A stretch of 64,000 bases of DNA from Terriglobia bacterium (lineage in GTDB: Bacteria > Acidobacteriota > Terriglobia > Terriglobales > Acidobacteriaceae), in NCBI GenBank assembly GCA_020072815.1, contig JAIQGE010000003.1, positions 186,001 through 250,000 of the forward strand, written 5' to 3'. The position numbers and the translations under genes were made by a program. How positions within the stretch are numbered: the stretch's first letter is position 1; the number at the start of each line of letters is the position of its first letter. The notes under the pieces are model-generated. The model saw only the letters and a program-made list of their open reading frames with translations, did not search any database and was not told the DNA's origin. Shown here piece by piece: positions 25,401-33,350 of this stretch.

Positions 25401-26383
25401 TATGCAGCCTCCCTTGCTTCGAATTCGAGGAAGTCCACGAGGCGGACAAAGGGGTCAAAGCCCACGACGCGGGGGCCGTCGGCGACGAAGTTGGAGAGGG
25501 CGTTGACGTCGTAGAAGTAGAGCTGGCCGTCGCGGTCGTCAATGATGTACTCGACGCCGCCGACTTCGATGTTGGATTCGCGCATGATGCGCTCCACGCC
25601 ACGGATGGCTGCGTCCGGCGGAGTGTAGCCTTCCACTTTCAGGCCGCTCTTGGGGGCGTCCACGGGGCAAGCGGCGCGGTTCAGTTCCTGGCCGCCGGTG
25701 GTGCGGCAGATGTCCGCCGGGCAGAGGTCAAAGGTCTCGCCGGTGAGATGGACTTTGATGCCGTAGAGAAACTTGCAATCAACAACTTCAACGCGGACGA
25801 TGTGCCCGCCGCGCGCCGGGATAAATTCCTGGACAAGGGCCGTGGTGTCGAGGCCGAGGTCGAGGGCCGCTGGGCTGGCAGGATCGGCGTGGACGGATTC
25901 TTCCAGGTGCTCACGCGTTTGGAACTTCTTGACGCCAGCGCCGCTGCCGCCGATGTTGGGCTTGACGACGATGGGGAAGCGCAGACCGTCGGCGGCTTCC
26001 AGAGCGTCGGCCGGGGAGTTGATGACGCGCGTCTTGGGATAAGGAAGCCCGAGCGATTCCAGCAACGAGAGCTGAAGGGCCTTGGAGGTCTCGTAACGAA
26101 AAGCCTTCTGGCCGTTCACCACGCGCTTGCCGCGCTGCTCCAGATGCGCGAGATAGTACAGCGTGTAGAAGATGCCCTGGCCGTGGCCGCGGCGATAAGC
26201 AGAGGGGCTCATGCGGTTGAAGATCAGCGAGTAGTTGCCTTCGCCGTTGAGCTGCGCAGGGTCAAAGTGATGCTGAGCGGCGTTGACGCGGATGAAGGGC
26301 GTCCCGCGGCGTTCCAGTTCAGCAAACAGCGGCTTGAACCAGTGCGGATGTTCGTAGTAAATCGCGATAGGTTGTTTGGACAT
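25400..26383 (-). CDS. ATP-grasp ligase (RimK/LysX-like), function unknown
   Basis: A 327-residue ATP-grasp protein. The N-terminal ~90 residues are a pre-ATP-grasp domain (IAIYYEHPHWFKPLFAELER). The ATP-binding part shows FPIVVKPNIGGSGAG (lysine and glycine-rich loop), ALVQEFIPARGGHIVRVEVV, and VGGVEYIIDDRDGQLYFYDV followed by NALSNFV, which holds the usual metal ligands. Such enzymes join a carboxylate to an amine or thiol. ATG 26383 has a strong GAGGAAAG ribosome site; ATG 26410 does not. The gene lies downstream of a small Met/Cys-rich ORF and a terminator hairpin, and is coupled to the SfnG-like monooxygenase. Its substrate could be a small metabolite or the small peptide; neither is demonstrated. 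Confidence 0.83.
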   Translation of the reverse strand: MSKQPIAIYYEHPHWFKPLFAELERRGTPFIRVNAAQHHFDPAQLNGEGNYSLIFNRMSPSAYRRGHGQGIFYTLYYLAHLEQRGKRVVNGQKAFRYETSKALQLSLLESLGLPYPKTRVINSPADALEAADGLRFPIVVKPNIGGSGAGVKKFQTREHLEESVHADPASPAALDLGLDTTALVQEFIPARGGHIVRVEVVDCKFLYGIKVHLTGETFDLCPADICRTTGGQELNRAACPVDAPKSGLKVEGYTPPDAAIRGVERIMRESNIEVGGVEYIIDDRDGQLYFYDVNALSNFVADGPRVVGFDPFVRLVDFLEFEAREAA

Positions 26384-26427
26384 GCTTTCCTCATTGGTTG
26401 AGGACCGCATCTGGCATGAGCAGCCGG

Positions 26428-26458
26428 AAAAGAAGAAGGCCGCTCAGCTTGAGCGGCC
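26428..26458 (-). terminator. Terminator/attenuator hairpin between the leader ORF and the ATP-grasp gene
   Basis: On the minus strand GGCCGCTCA (26458-26450), a 3-base loop and TGAGCGGCC (26446-26438) form a perfect 9-bp stem followed by TTCTTCTTTT. It lies 35 bases after the leader stop codon and 44 bases before the ATP-grasp start, the usual place for a transcription attenuator. Confidence 0.75.
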
Positions 26459-26493
26459 CCTGACTTTCGAAATCTCGTGAAACTTAGAAAAGA

Positions 26494-26589
26494 TTACGCG
26501 TCACCGGTCGCTCGCCCCATACAACAACACATGCACATGGCCATAGCCATGTTGGAGGCGGACGCCGGGTTGGCGCAGTAAGACTGCAT
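26494..26589 (-). CDS. Met/Cys-rich 31-residue leader peptide (or peptide precursor)
   Basis: This small ORF has 31 codons plus TAA. Residues 14-24 read MAMAMCMCCCM: five Met and four Cys in eleven codons; a further Cys is residue 5. The ORF ends ...RATGDA. It starts about 7-10 bases after the predicted transcription start, with no Shine-Dalgarno, so it would be translated leaderless or nearly so. A terminator hairpin follows, then the ATP-grasp/SfnG-like operon. Clustered codons for the two sulfur amino acids before a terminator and a sulfur-type monooxygenase fit a leader peptide that senses charged tRNA-Cys/tRNA-Met. A Cys-rich precursor of a modified peptide, with ATP-grasp and flavin enzymes as maturases, is the main alternative. 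Expression is not proven. Confidence 0.6.
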   Translation of the reverse strand: MQSYCANPASASNMAMAMCMCCCMGRATGDA

Positions 26590-26602
26590 ATTGAATCAGT
26601 AG

Positions 26603-26631
26603 ATTTAAACAGATGCGGGGGCGGGAGTCAA
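26603..26631 (-). promoter_or_regulatory. Predicted promoter of the leader/ATP-grasp/monooxygenase operon
   Basis: On the minus strand -35 TTGACT (26631-26626, five of six) and -10 TTAAAT (26608-26603, four of six) are exactly 17 bases apart. Transcription would begin near 26596, only a few bases before the leader ATG at 26589. Confidence 0.6.
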
Positions 26632-26728
26632 TGAAGTAGGTTGTGTCTCCTTGCGGATACACTGCAAAGTAGAAACTTGGCGGGCCATAGCTCCGCTCGC
26701 AGGGAAAGGCCGATGTACCCTTTTGCGA

Positions 26729-26757
26729 TTGACGTTAAGTCCTTCCTGATGTATAAT
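26729..26757 (+). promoter_or_regulatory. Strong predicted sigma-70-type promoter for the aminopeptidase gene
   Basis: -35 TTGACG (26729-26734) and a perfect -10 TATAAT (26752-26757) are 17 bases apart. The transcript would start near 26764 and carry about 210 untranslated bases before the ATG at 26977. Confidence 0.7.
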
Positions 26758-26826
26758 AACTCTTTTATTTACAGCACCTTATAGGGATTTAGGTATCCCC
26801 GGGGATGGGTAGTCCGTCGCCGGGGA

Positions 26827-26896
26827 GGGACCAGGGGATGACTCCGGGGATGTTTGGAGCTAAGTCCTTATTTTTCGGGGATGAACGGGGAGGGGG
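26827..26896 (+). repeat. G-rich repeat module, copy 1 (G-quadruplex-like)
   Basis: The unit CGGGGATG recurs here, and the end reads GGGGATGAACGGGGAGGGGG (26877-26896) followed by TGG. The same core, GGGGATGAACGGGGAGGGG, preceded by a TAAGTC...ATTTT spacer, recurs at about 61.47-61.52 kb. It lies in the predicted 5' leader of the aminopeptidase mRNA. Confidence 0.6.
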
Positions 26897-26976
26897 TGGC
26901 CGCGGAGCGGCCACATCGCCGGGATCGCCGACATCGCAACGCGATCGCCGGAATCGGAAAACAGGACAGGGGTTTG

Positions 26977-29601
26977 ATGCGAGAGATGACGAGAACTGCC
27001 AAGACTGCCAGGATTGGGAGCCTGTTCCTCATCCTGTTCACGGGCTGGGCTGCCAAGGCTGTTGGTGCTCCGGACGGGATTCCCCGAGAATTGGCGCGGC
27101 AGCGGGCGCAGCAGGTTTCTGATGTTCGCTACCGGCTGAGCTACACGCTTGTCCCGAAGGCGGCGTCGGTCAGCGGACATGAGGAGCTGCGGTTCGTCCA
27201 GAATGCGGACGCACGCGGTATCCTGCCGGAGTTGCTCGACTTCCGCGAAGGGGCCATCAGCAGCCTGACCGTGAACGGGCAAGCGGCGCCGGCGGCGATG
27301 GAGAATGGACACGTCGAGCTGCCGGCCAAGCTGCTTAAGCTGGGCGAAAACGTGGTGGAGATTGATTTCACCGCACCGGTAGCGCCGGCAGGGAAGGCCT
27401 TCACGCGTTTCGAAGACAAGGACGACGGCAGCGAATACATCTACACGCTGTTTGTGCCCATGGATGCCGAGATGGCGTTTCCGTGCTTTGACCAGCCGGA
27501 CATGAAGGCCAAGTTCACGCTGACGGTGACCGCGCCCGAAGAGTGGATTGTGATTTCCAATGGAGCGGTGCAAAGAACTAATGCCGGAGTTGGTGAGCGA
27601 TTGCGTCGGACAGAATTTGCCGAAACCAAGCCCATCAGCACATATCTGTTTGCGTTTGCCGCAGGACCGTTCCAGAAAGTCCACGAAGTTCCGGGAATGC
27701 CGGGGCTGTACGTCCGCAAGTCGAAGCTGGACAAAGCGGAGGCGGAAGCCCACGCGGTCCAGCAGATTACCTCAGACGGCATGAGGTATCTTTCGGAATA
27801 TTTCCAGCAGCCGTTTCCGTTTCCCAAATATGACATGGTGTTGCTGCCCGGCTTCGCCTACGGCGGTATGGAACATGCCGGGGCAACGTTTCTGCGGGAA
27901 GAATCCATCCTGTTTCGCACCTCGCCAACGCACAGCGACCGCTTGAACCGCGACATCCTGCTGCTGCACGAACTGACGCACCAGTGGTTCGGCGACCTGG
28001 TGACCATGCGCTGGTTTGACGATCTTTGGCTGAAAGAAGGTTTTGCGCAGTATATGGCGTACCAGACGCTGGCGTCGCTGAAGCCGACCGACAACATCTG
28101 GAAGCGGTTCTATCAGGCGATCAAGCCGGCGGCGTATGGGATTGATTCCACGCCGGGGACCACGCCGATTTACCAGGAGATCGCTAACCTGAAGGACGCC
28201 AAGTCGGCCTACGGCGCGATTGTCTATTCCAAAGCGCCGGGCGTGCTCAAGCAACTGGCGTTTGTGCTGGGGGAAAACAAGTTTCGCGATGGTTTGCGGC
28301 TCTATCTGAAAGAGCACGCCTACGCCAACGCTGAGTGGAGCGACCTGGTAGGAGCGTTGGAAAAAGTTTCCGGCAAGAAGCTGGGAGACTGGGCGAACGC
28401 GTACATCCGCCGGCGCGGCATGCCGCAGGTGGATGTGGAATGGAAGTGCGATCCGAAGAAAGGCGTGACCCGCGTGTTTCTCACGCAGCATGACGCGTTG
28501 AATGAAGGCGGAACATGGCCCATAGCAACGCAGGTGCTGCTTAACTATGGCGCCGCGGAGTCGGTCGTCCGTGCTGACTGGCAACGCGGGAAGACAGAGT
28601 TCGAGCAGGCCGGCGCAGTTTGTCCGCAGTGGATCTTCGCCAACGACCGAGACCACGCTTACGGCCGCTTTCTGCTGGACGCGAAAAGCCGCAAAGCAGT
28701 GACGGAGCAGATGAGCGGGATTACTGATGTGTTTGAGCGTACGCTGCTGTGGGGATCGTTGTGGGACTCAGTGCGCGAGGCGGAGATGGATCCACAGGAA
28801 TACGTTGAGCTGGCGCTGAGGTCGCTTCCCGCGGAAAAAGACGAAGCACTAGCGCAGAGCATGATCGGCCGGACAATCTTTGCGCTGCACAAGTATCTCA
28901 GCGATGATGCGCGCGCGCTGATTGTACCGAAGGCAGAAGCCCTGGCGTACGACCAGATGCTGCATGCGCCGCAGAAAGACATGAGGATTGTCTGGTTCCG
29001 CGCGCTGCGTGCCGTCGCTGAGACGCCGCAGGGGCGGGATTGGATCAAGCAGATCCTCGCGGGGAAGCTGGAGGTGCCGGGAGTGGAAGTGCGTCCGCTG
29101 GACCGCTGGCAGATGGTGACCGGGCTGGTGGCGCTGAATGATCCTGAGTCGGAAGCGTTGCTGGTGGCGGAAGAGAAGCGCGACCCGTCGGGTGAAGGAA
29201 GAAAGTATGCATTCGTCGCGGCGGCGGCGCGTCCGGATGGAAAGTCGAAAAAGGAGTTCTTCGATGGCTACCTGCATGACGCAGCGCGCCCGGAAGACTG
29301 GGTGGAGCAGAGCCTGGGGGCGTTCAACTGGTGGAACCAATCGTCACTGACTTTGCCATTTCTCAAGCCCGCGCTGGAGGCCTTGCCGCAGGTGAAGAAG
29401 GAGCGAAAGATCTTCTTCGTTCTGGCGTGGCTGAACGCGTTCATTGGCGGGCAGCAATCAGCCGAAGCACAGACGCAAGTCCAGGAATTCCTGCAGTCGG
29501 CCAGCCTGGATAAAGACTTGAAGCTCAAGGTCTTGGAAGTATTTGACGATTTAAACCGTACGGTGCGAATTCGCGCCAAATACCAAAAGAAGGCGGGTTG
29601 A
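26977..29601 (+). CDS. M1-family zinc aminopeptidase, exported
   Basis: An 874-residue gluzincin aminopeptidase. The zinc site is complete: HELTHQWFGD with His331, Glu332 and His335, and Glu354 in LWLKEGFAQY (HExxH-x18-E). The substrate-recognition loop is GGMEHAGA (296-303), a variant of the GAMEN motif. A C-terminal ERAP1_C-like helical domain follows (from ~560). ATG 26977 gives a signal peptide, MREMTRTAKTARIGSLFLIL. The open frame reaches back to 26854 through repeat DNA, which is not coding. The first codons overlap a degenerate ACTGCCAAGACTGCCAGGATT repeat. It would trim N-terminal residues from peptides in the periplasm or outside. Confidence 0.92.
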   Translation: MREMTRTAKTARIGSLFLILFTGWAAKAVGAPDGIPRELARQRAQQVSDVRYRLSYTLVPKAASVSGHEELRFVQNADARGILPELLDFREGAISSLTVNGQAAPAAMENGHVELPAKLLKLGENVVEIDFTAPVAPAGKAFTRFEDKDDGSEYIYTLFVPMDAEMAFPCFDQPDMKAKFTLTVTAPEEWIVISNGAVQRTNAGVGERLRRTEFAETKPISTYLFAFAAGPFQKVHEVPGMPGLYVRKSKLDKAEAEAHAVQQITSDGMRYLSEYFQQPFPFPKYDMVLLPGFAYGGMEHAGATFLREESILFRTSPTHSDRLNRDILLLHELTHQWFGDLVTMRWFDDLWLKEGFAQYMAYQTLASLKPTDNIWKRFYQAIKPAAYGIDSTPGTTPIYQEIANLKDAKSAYGAIVYSKAPGVLKQLAFVLGENKFRDGLRLYLKEHAYANAEWSDLVGALEKVSGKKLGDWANAYIRRRGMPQVDVEWKCDPKKGVTRVFLTQHDALNEGGTWPIATQVLLNYGAAESVVRADWQRGKTEFEQAGAVCPQWIFANDRDHAYGRFLLDAKSRKAVTEQMSGITDVFERTLLWGSLWDSVREAEMDPQEYVELALRSLPAEKDEALAQSMIGRTIFALHKYLSDDARALIVPKAEALAYDQMLHAPQKDMRIVWFRALRAVAETPQGRDWIKQILAGKLEVPGVEVRPLDRWQMVTGLVALNDPESEALLVAEEKRDPSGEGRKYAFVAAAARPDGKSKKEFFDGYLHDAARPEDWVEQSLGAFNWWNQSSLTLPFLKPALEALPQVKKERKIFFVLAWLNAFIGGQQSAEAQTQVQEFLQSASLDKDLKLKVLEVFDDLNRTVRIRAKYQKKAG

Positions 29602-29610
29602 ATGTTAAGG

Positions 29611-29636
29611 AAAGGCGCTGTTTCGCCCTTATTTTT
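29611..29636 (+). terminator. Weak candidate terminator after the aminopeptidase
   Basis: AAAGGCG, a short loop and CGCCCTT are followed by ATTTTTG. The stem has one bulge, so it is only a modest candidate. It lies just before the promoter of the GT2 gene. Confidence 0.4.
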
Positions 29637-29676
29637 GCTGCACAGGGCGGAATTAAGCGAGGTATAATCTGGTTCG

Positions 29677-30654
29677 ATGCCGAAGTACTCGATCATAGTA
29701 CCTTTTCACAATGAGCAGGAGAGCGTGACCGCTCTCTACGACCGCTTAAAGGCCGTGATGGAAGCCACGGGCGAGACCTTTGAACTGGTCTTTGTGGACG
29801 ACGGCAGTGTGGACCGCACCTACAAACTGCTGCGCGAGATTGTGACCATTGACAGCCGCGTGGTGGTGGTGAAATTGCGCCGCAACTTCGGACAGACCTC
29901 GGCCCTGGCGGCGGGGTTCGCGCACGCGCAAGGCGAGTATCTGATCGCCATGGACGGCGACCTGCAGCACGATCCGGACGACATTCCAAAATTCCTGGAA
30001 ATGCTGGAGCAGGGCTACGACCTGGTAAGCGGCTGGCGCAAAGAGCGTGTGGACAATTTTGTGATGCGGCGGATCCCGTCGCGCATTGCCAACTGGGCCA
30101 TGGCCAAGCTGAGCGGCGTGGACATCCACGACTTTGGCACCACGTACAAGGCGTATCGCCGGGAAATTATTCAACAGTTGCCGCTGTATGGCGAGTTGCA
30201 CCGTTTCATTCCCGCGCTGGCGTCATGGTACGGCGCTTCCATCTGCGAAATTCCCATCAAGAACATCAACCGGCCCAAAGGCGCGTCGCACTACGGGATT
30301 TCGCGCACGGTCCGCGTGTTCTTTGATCTGATCACCATCCGCTTCCTGCTGAAATATATGTACCGTCCTCTGCACCTGTTTGGCAGCGTGGGCATGCTGT
30401 CTCTGCTCAGCGGCATGGGCATTGCGCTGTGGCTGATGCTGACCAAACTTGTCTGGCACCAGAGCGTAATGGGCGAGCACGGACCGCTGTTGATCTCAGC
30501 CGCGGTGCTGATCGTTTTCGGCGGGCAGATGCTGGCGCTGGGTCTTTTGGGCGATCTTCAGGTGCGCAACTTCCAGGAGCCGAGCCGCCGCGTACCGTAC
30601 ACGGTGGCGCACGTTTTGCGGTCGCAAAGCCAGGAACAGGCCGTTAACGAATAA
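29677..30654 (+). CDS. Glycosyltransferase family 2, dolichyl/polyprenyl-phosphate sugar synthase-like
   Basis: A 325-residue GT2 enzyme of the DPM1/GtrB/ArnC type. The N-terminal GT-A domain starts YSIIVPFHNEQESVTALYDR and has FVDDGSVDRTYKLL and AMDGDLQHDPDDIPKFLEML (DxD). FGTTYKAYRREI follows, and two C-terminal transmembrane helices (GSVGMLSLLSGMGIALWLML and ISAAVLIVFGGQMLALGLLG) anchor it. It would load a sugar onto a polyprenyl phosphate. A TATAAT ends only 8 bases before the ATG, so its mRNA may be leaderless. Confidence 0.88.
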   Translation: MPKYSIIVPFHNEQESVTALYDRLKAVMEATGETFELVFVDDGSVDRTYKLLREIVTIDSRVVVVKLRRNFGQTSALAAGFAHAQGEYLIAMDGDLQHDPDDIPKFLEMLEQGYDLVSGWRKERVDNFVMRRIPSRIANWAMAKLSGVDIHDFGTTYKAYRREIIQQLPLYGELHRFIPALASWYGASICEIPIKNINRPKGASHYGISRTVRVFFDLITIRFLLKYMYRPLHLFGSVGMLSLLSGMGIALWLMLTKLVWHQSVMGEHGPLLISAAVLIVFGGQMLALGLLGDLQVRNFQEPSRRVPYTVAHVLRSQSQEQAVNE

Positions 30655-30691
30655 CATCTAAACAACAGTCTGGAAATCATACGAGCAAAAA

Positions 30692-31888
30692 ATGAGCACA
30701 GGACTTTCCACGCAAACTGAGCTGCGACTGGCCAAACGCATGTCGCGGTTGGGATCAGAAACCGCCTTTGAAGTTCTCGCCAAGGCGCGTGCCCTGGAGG
30801 CCCAGGGCAGAGAGATTATTCACCTGGAAATCGGCGAGCCGGATTTCGATACGCCGGCGAACGTGGTGGAAGCCGGGATCAACGCCATCCGCGAAGGCTA
30901 CACGCACTACTCGCCTTCGGCCGGCATGCCGGAGCTGCGGCAGACTGTCGCCGACGAAGTTACCCGCACGCACGGGGTGAAGGTCACGGCGGACGAAGTG
31001 GTCATCGTCCCGGGCGGCAAGCCGACGATCTATTTCACGTTCACGGCACTGGTCGAAGAAGGCGATGAAGTCATCTATCCCAATCCGGGATTTCCGATTT
31101 ACGAGTCGCTGATCAACTTTACCGGCGCGAAGGCGGTCCCGCTGCAGATGCGCGAAGAGAAGGACTTCCGCCTGGACCCGAACGAGCTGGCCGACCTGAT
31201 CACCGACCGCACCAAGCTGATTGTGCTGAATTCGCCGCACAACCCCACAGGCTCTGTGCTCACCGAGCAGGACGTGAAAGACATTGCCGCGGCCATTGGC
31301 GACCGCGACATCATGGTCCTCTCCGACGAAATTTACAGCCGCCTCATCTTTGAAGGCCAGCACCACTCGCTCATGTCGCTGCCGGGATGGCGCGACCGGG
31401 TGATCATGCTGGACGGCTGGTCGAAAACCTACGCGATGACCGGCTGGCGCCTGGGTTACGGCGTGATGCGCAAAGACCTGGCCGCACACTTTGGCCGCTT
31501 GATGACCAACGTGAACTCGTGCAGCGCAGGCTTTACACAAATAGCGGGCATGGAAGCGCTCAAGGGCGACCAGGCGTCGGTGAGGCATATGTGCGCACAG
31601 TTCAAGGCGCGGCGGGACAAGTTCATCGCCGGACTGAACCAGATTCCCGGGTTCAGTTGCAAGCTGCCGCACGGCGCGTTCTACGCGTTCCCCAACGTCA
31701 AGAAGACGGGATGGGATTCGCGAAAGCTGGCGGACGCGATGCTCAACGAGGCAGGCGTGGCATGCCTTTCCGGCACGGCGTTCGGCGTGTTTGGCGAAGG
31801 CTACCTGCGATTTAGCATCGCCAACTCCATGGAGAACCTGGACAAGGCGCTGGACCTCATCGGCGGCTGGGCGAAGAAAAACCTCTAG
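30692..31888 (+). CDS. Class I/II pyridoxal-phosphate aminotransferase (AspC-like)
   Basis: A 398-residue fold-type I aminotransferase. The PLP lysine is in SKTYAMTGWRLGYGV, preceded by the cofactor-binding NSPHNPTGSVL and DEIYSRLIF. HLEIGEPDFDTP near the N-terminus fits aspartate/alanine-type enzymes. It probably moves amino groups between an amino acid and 2-oxoglutarate; the exact substrate cannot be read. It lies 37 bases after the GT2 gene, possibly co-transcribed. Confidence 0.88.
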   Translation: MSTGLSTQTELRLAKRMSRLGSETAFEVLAKARALEAQGREIIHLEIGEPDFDTPANVVEAGINAIREGYTHYSPSAGMPELRQTVADEVTRTHGVKVTADEVVIVPGGKPTIYFTFTALVEEGDEVIYPNPGFPIYESLINFTGAKAVPLQMREEKDFRLDPNELADLITDRTKLIVLNSPHNPTGSVLTEQDVKDIAAAIGDRDIMVLSDEIYSRLIFEGQHHSLMSLPGWRDRVIMLDGWSKTYAMTGWRLGYGVMRKDLAAHFGRLMTNVNSCSAGFTQIAGMEALKGDQASVRHMCAQFKARRDKFIAGLNQIPGFSCKLPHGAFYAFPNVKKTGWDSRKLADAMLNEAGVACLSGTAFGVFGEGYLRFSIANSMENLDKALDLIGGWAKKNL

Positions 31889-32079
31889 GGAAATTGGTAA
31901 TTGAGTAAGTTGGTAATTGGGTAATTTGGATCCGGCTCCAAATTGCCCTTTTGCTTTTATGTGGGCCTCGCAGGGGCGTTATCAGTGCAATTCCGCCGCC
32001 TGCTTGATTTCGCGTCATTCGCGGCCAAGCTTTGCTTCAATCAGCGTTCATCTGCGAAAATCAGCGGCGAAGAACTTTC

Positions 32080-33210
32080 ATGTCAAATTCATTCAGAATC
32101 TTTGCCACCTGCCACATCGGCGATGCCGCCGAAAATCTTCTGCGCGAAAAAGGGTGCGACTTGGAAATCTATCCCGGTCCGGAAGCGCCGCATAAGAGCG
32201 TGATCGTGGAGAAAGTACGCAGCGGTGTGGACGGACTGATCACCACGCTGCGCGATCCCATTGATGCCGAGGTTTTTGAGGCCGGCGAAGGAACGCTGAA
32301 AGTGGTCTCGCAGATAGCCGTGGGGTTCGACAATATCAACCGCGCGGACGCCAATCGATACCGCGTTCCCTTTACCAACACGCCGGAAGTCCTAAACGAC
32401 ACCACCGCGGAATTTGCTTTCTTCATGATGGGAGCGCTCTCCCGCCGCTTGTGGGACAGCGAGAAGATGGTGCGCGAAGGGAAATGGGGCGCGTGGCACC
32501 CGTTTCTTCCATTCCTGGGCGATGAGATCACGGGGAAGACCATCGCCATCATTGGCACTGGAAGAATCGGGCTGGCGCTGATCAAAAAGTGTACCGGCTT
32601 TGACATGAACGTCCTCTGCTACGATCCGGTATACCAAAACCACCGGTTTGCGGCGGATATGCAGGAATTGATGGACCTGCGCCACAAGCTTGGGATGGTG
32701 AAGGAAAAGAACTGGATCAAATACGTGAGCCTGGATGAGGCGCTGGGCGAAGCGGACTACGTGAGCTTGCATGTTCCGTTGGTTCGCGAAGGCAAAATGC
32801 CCACCTACCACCTGATCAACGAACGTACGCTGAAGCTCATGCGCAAAGACGCATACTTGATCAATGCCGCGCGCGGTCCGGTGATTGATGAAGCTGCGCT
32901 GGCGAAAGCTCTAAAAGAGCGATGGATCGCCGGAGCGGCGCTGGACGTGTTTGAACACGAGCCACTGTCTTCTGAATCGCCGTTGCTAGACCCGGAGATC
33001 GAAGACCGCTGCCGCTTATATCCGCACTTTGCTAGCGCGGGAAGGATTACGCGCTTGTCCGTTGATCCGAAAAAAGGGATGGCGGGACGGTGCGTCCAGG
33101 GCTTGCTGGATGTCCTGGAAGGGAATTACGGCGGTGACAGAACGCGAATGCCGTACGTTGTGAACAAAGAGGCGTGGACGGGATCGGGCGCCGATGGGGA
33201 AGGGATTTGA
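32080..33210 (+). CDS. D-isomer-specific 2-hydroxyacid dehydrogenase (glycerate/hydroxypyruvate type)
   Basis: A 376-residue NAD(P)-dependent dehydrogenase. The Rossmann motif is IIGTGRIGLALIKKC, followed by ADYVSLHVPLV, NAARGPVIDEAALAKAL with the catalytic arginine, and DVFEHEPL with the catalytic glutamate. The histidine is in YPHFASAGRITR. The insert around MDLRHKLGMVKEKNWIKYVS is longer than in most relatives. ATG 32080 is chosen; an earlier in-frame ATG (32032) lies in A/T-rich spacer. Its 191-base upstream spacer contains tandem TTGGTAATTG-like units. Confidence 0.85.
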   Translation: MSNSFRIFATCHIGDAAENLLREKGCDLEIYPGPEAPHKSVIVEKVRSGVDGLITTLRDPIDAEVFEAGEGTLKVVSQIAVGFDNINRADANRYRVPFTNTPEVLNDTTAEFAFFMMGALSRRLWDSEKMVREGKWGAWHPFLPFLGDEITGKTIAIIGTGRIGLALIKKCTGFDMNVLCYDPVYQNHRFAADMQELMDLRHKLGMVKEKNWIKYVSLDEALGEADYVSLHVPLVREGKMPTYHLINERTLKLMRKDAYLINAARGPVIDEAALAKALKERWIAGAALDVFEHEPLSSESPLLDPEIEDRCRLYPHFASAGRITRLSVDPKKGMAGRCVQGLLDVLEGNYGGDRTRMPYVVNKEAWTGSGADGEGI

Positions 33211-33212
33211 GG

Positions 33213-33243
33213 AGATCGGGTGATCGCGTGATCTGGTGATCGG
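33213..33243. repeat. Short tandem GTGATC repeat
   Basis: GATCGGGTGATCGCGTGATC followed by TGGTGATCGG shows four near-copies of an 8-9 base GTGATCNG unit between two genes. Nothing else is seen in this spacer. Confidence 0.6.
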
Positions 33244-33350
33244 AACCCTATTGGAAACTGCGAATTGATCGAAGCGCAAAGACAAGCGAAAGAATCCCCT
33301 GTGGCTGGGCGCGGCGGAAGAACAAATGAGAAACGCGGGAAGCGACAACT

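Larger units (their letters stand above)
26590..26976. other. Divergent regulatory spacer with promoters and a G-rich repeat module
   Basis: These 387 bases hold the minus-strand leader promoter (26603-26631), a plus-strand promoter (26729-26757), and a roughly 200-base 5' untranslated region for the aminopeptidase. That untranslated region contains four CGGGGATG-type units, a GGCCGCGGAGCGGCC hairpin and a GATCGCCGACATCGC repeat. Related modules recur at about 61.39-61.58 kb in different order. No separate gene is seen. Confidence 0.6.
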
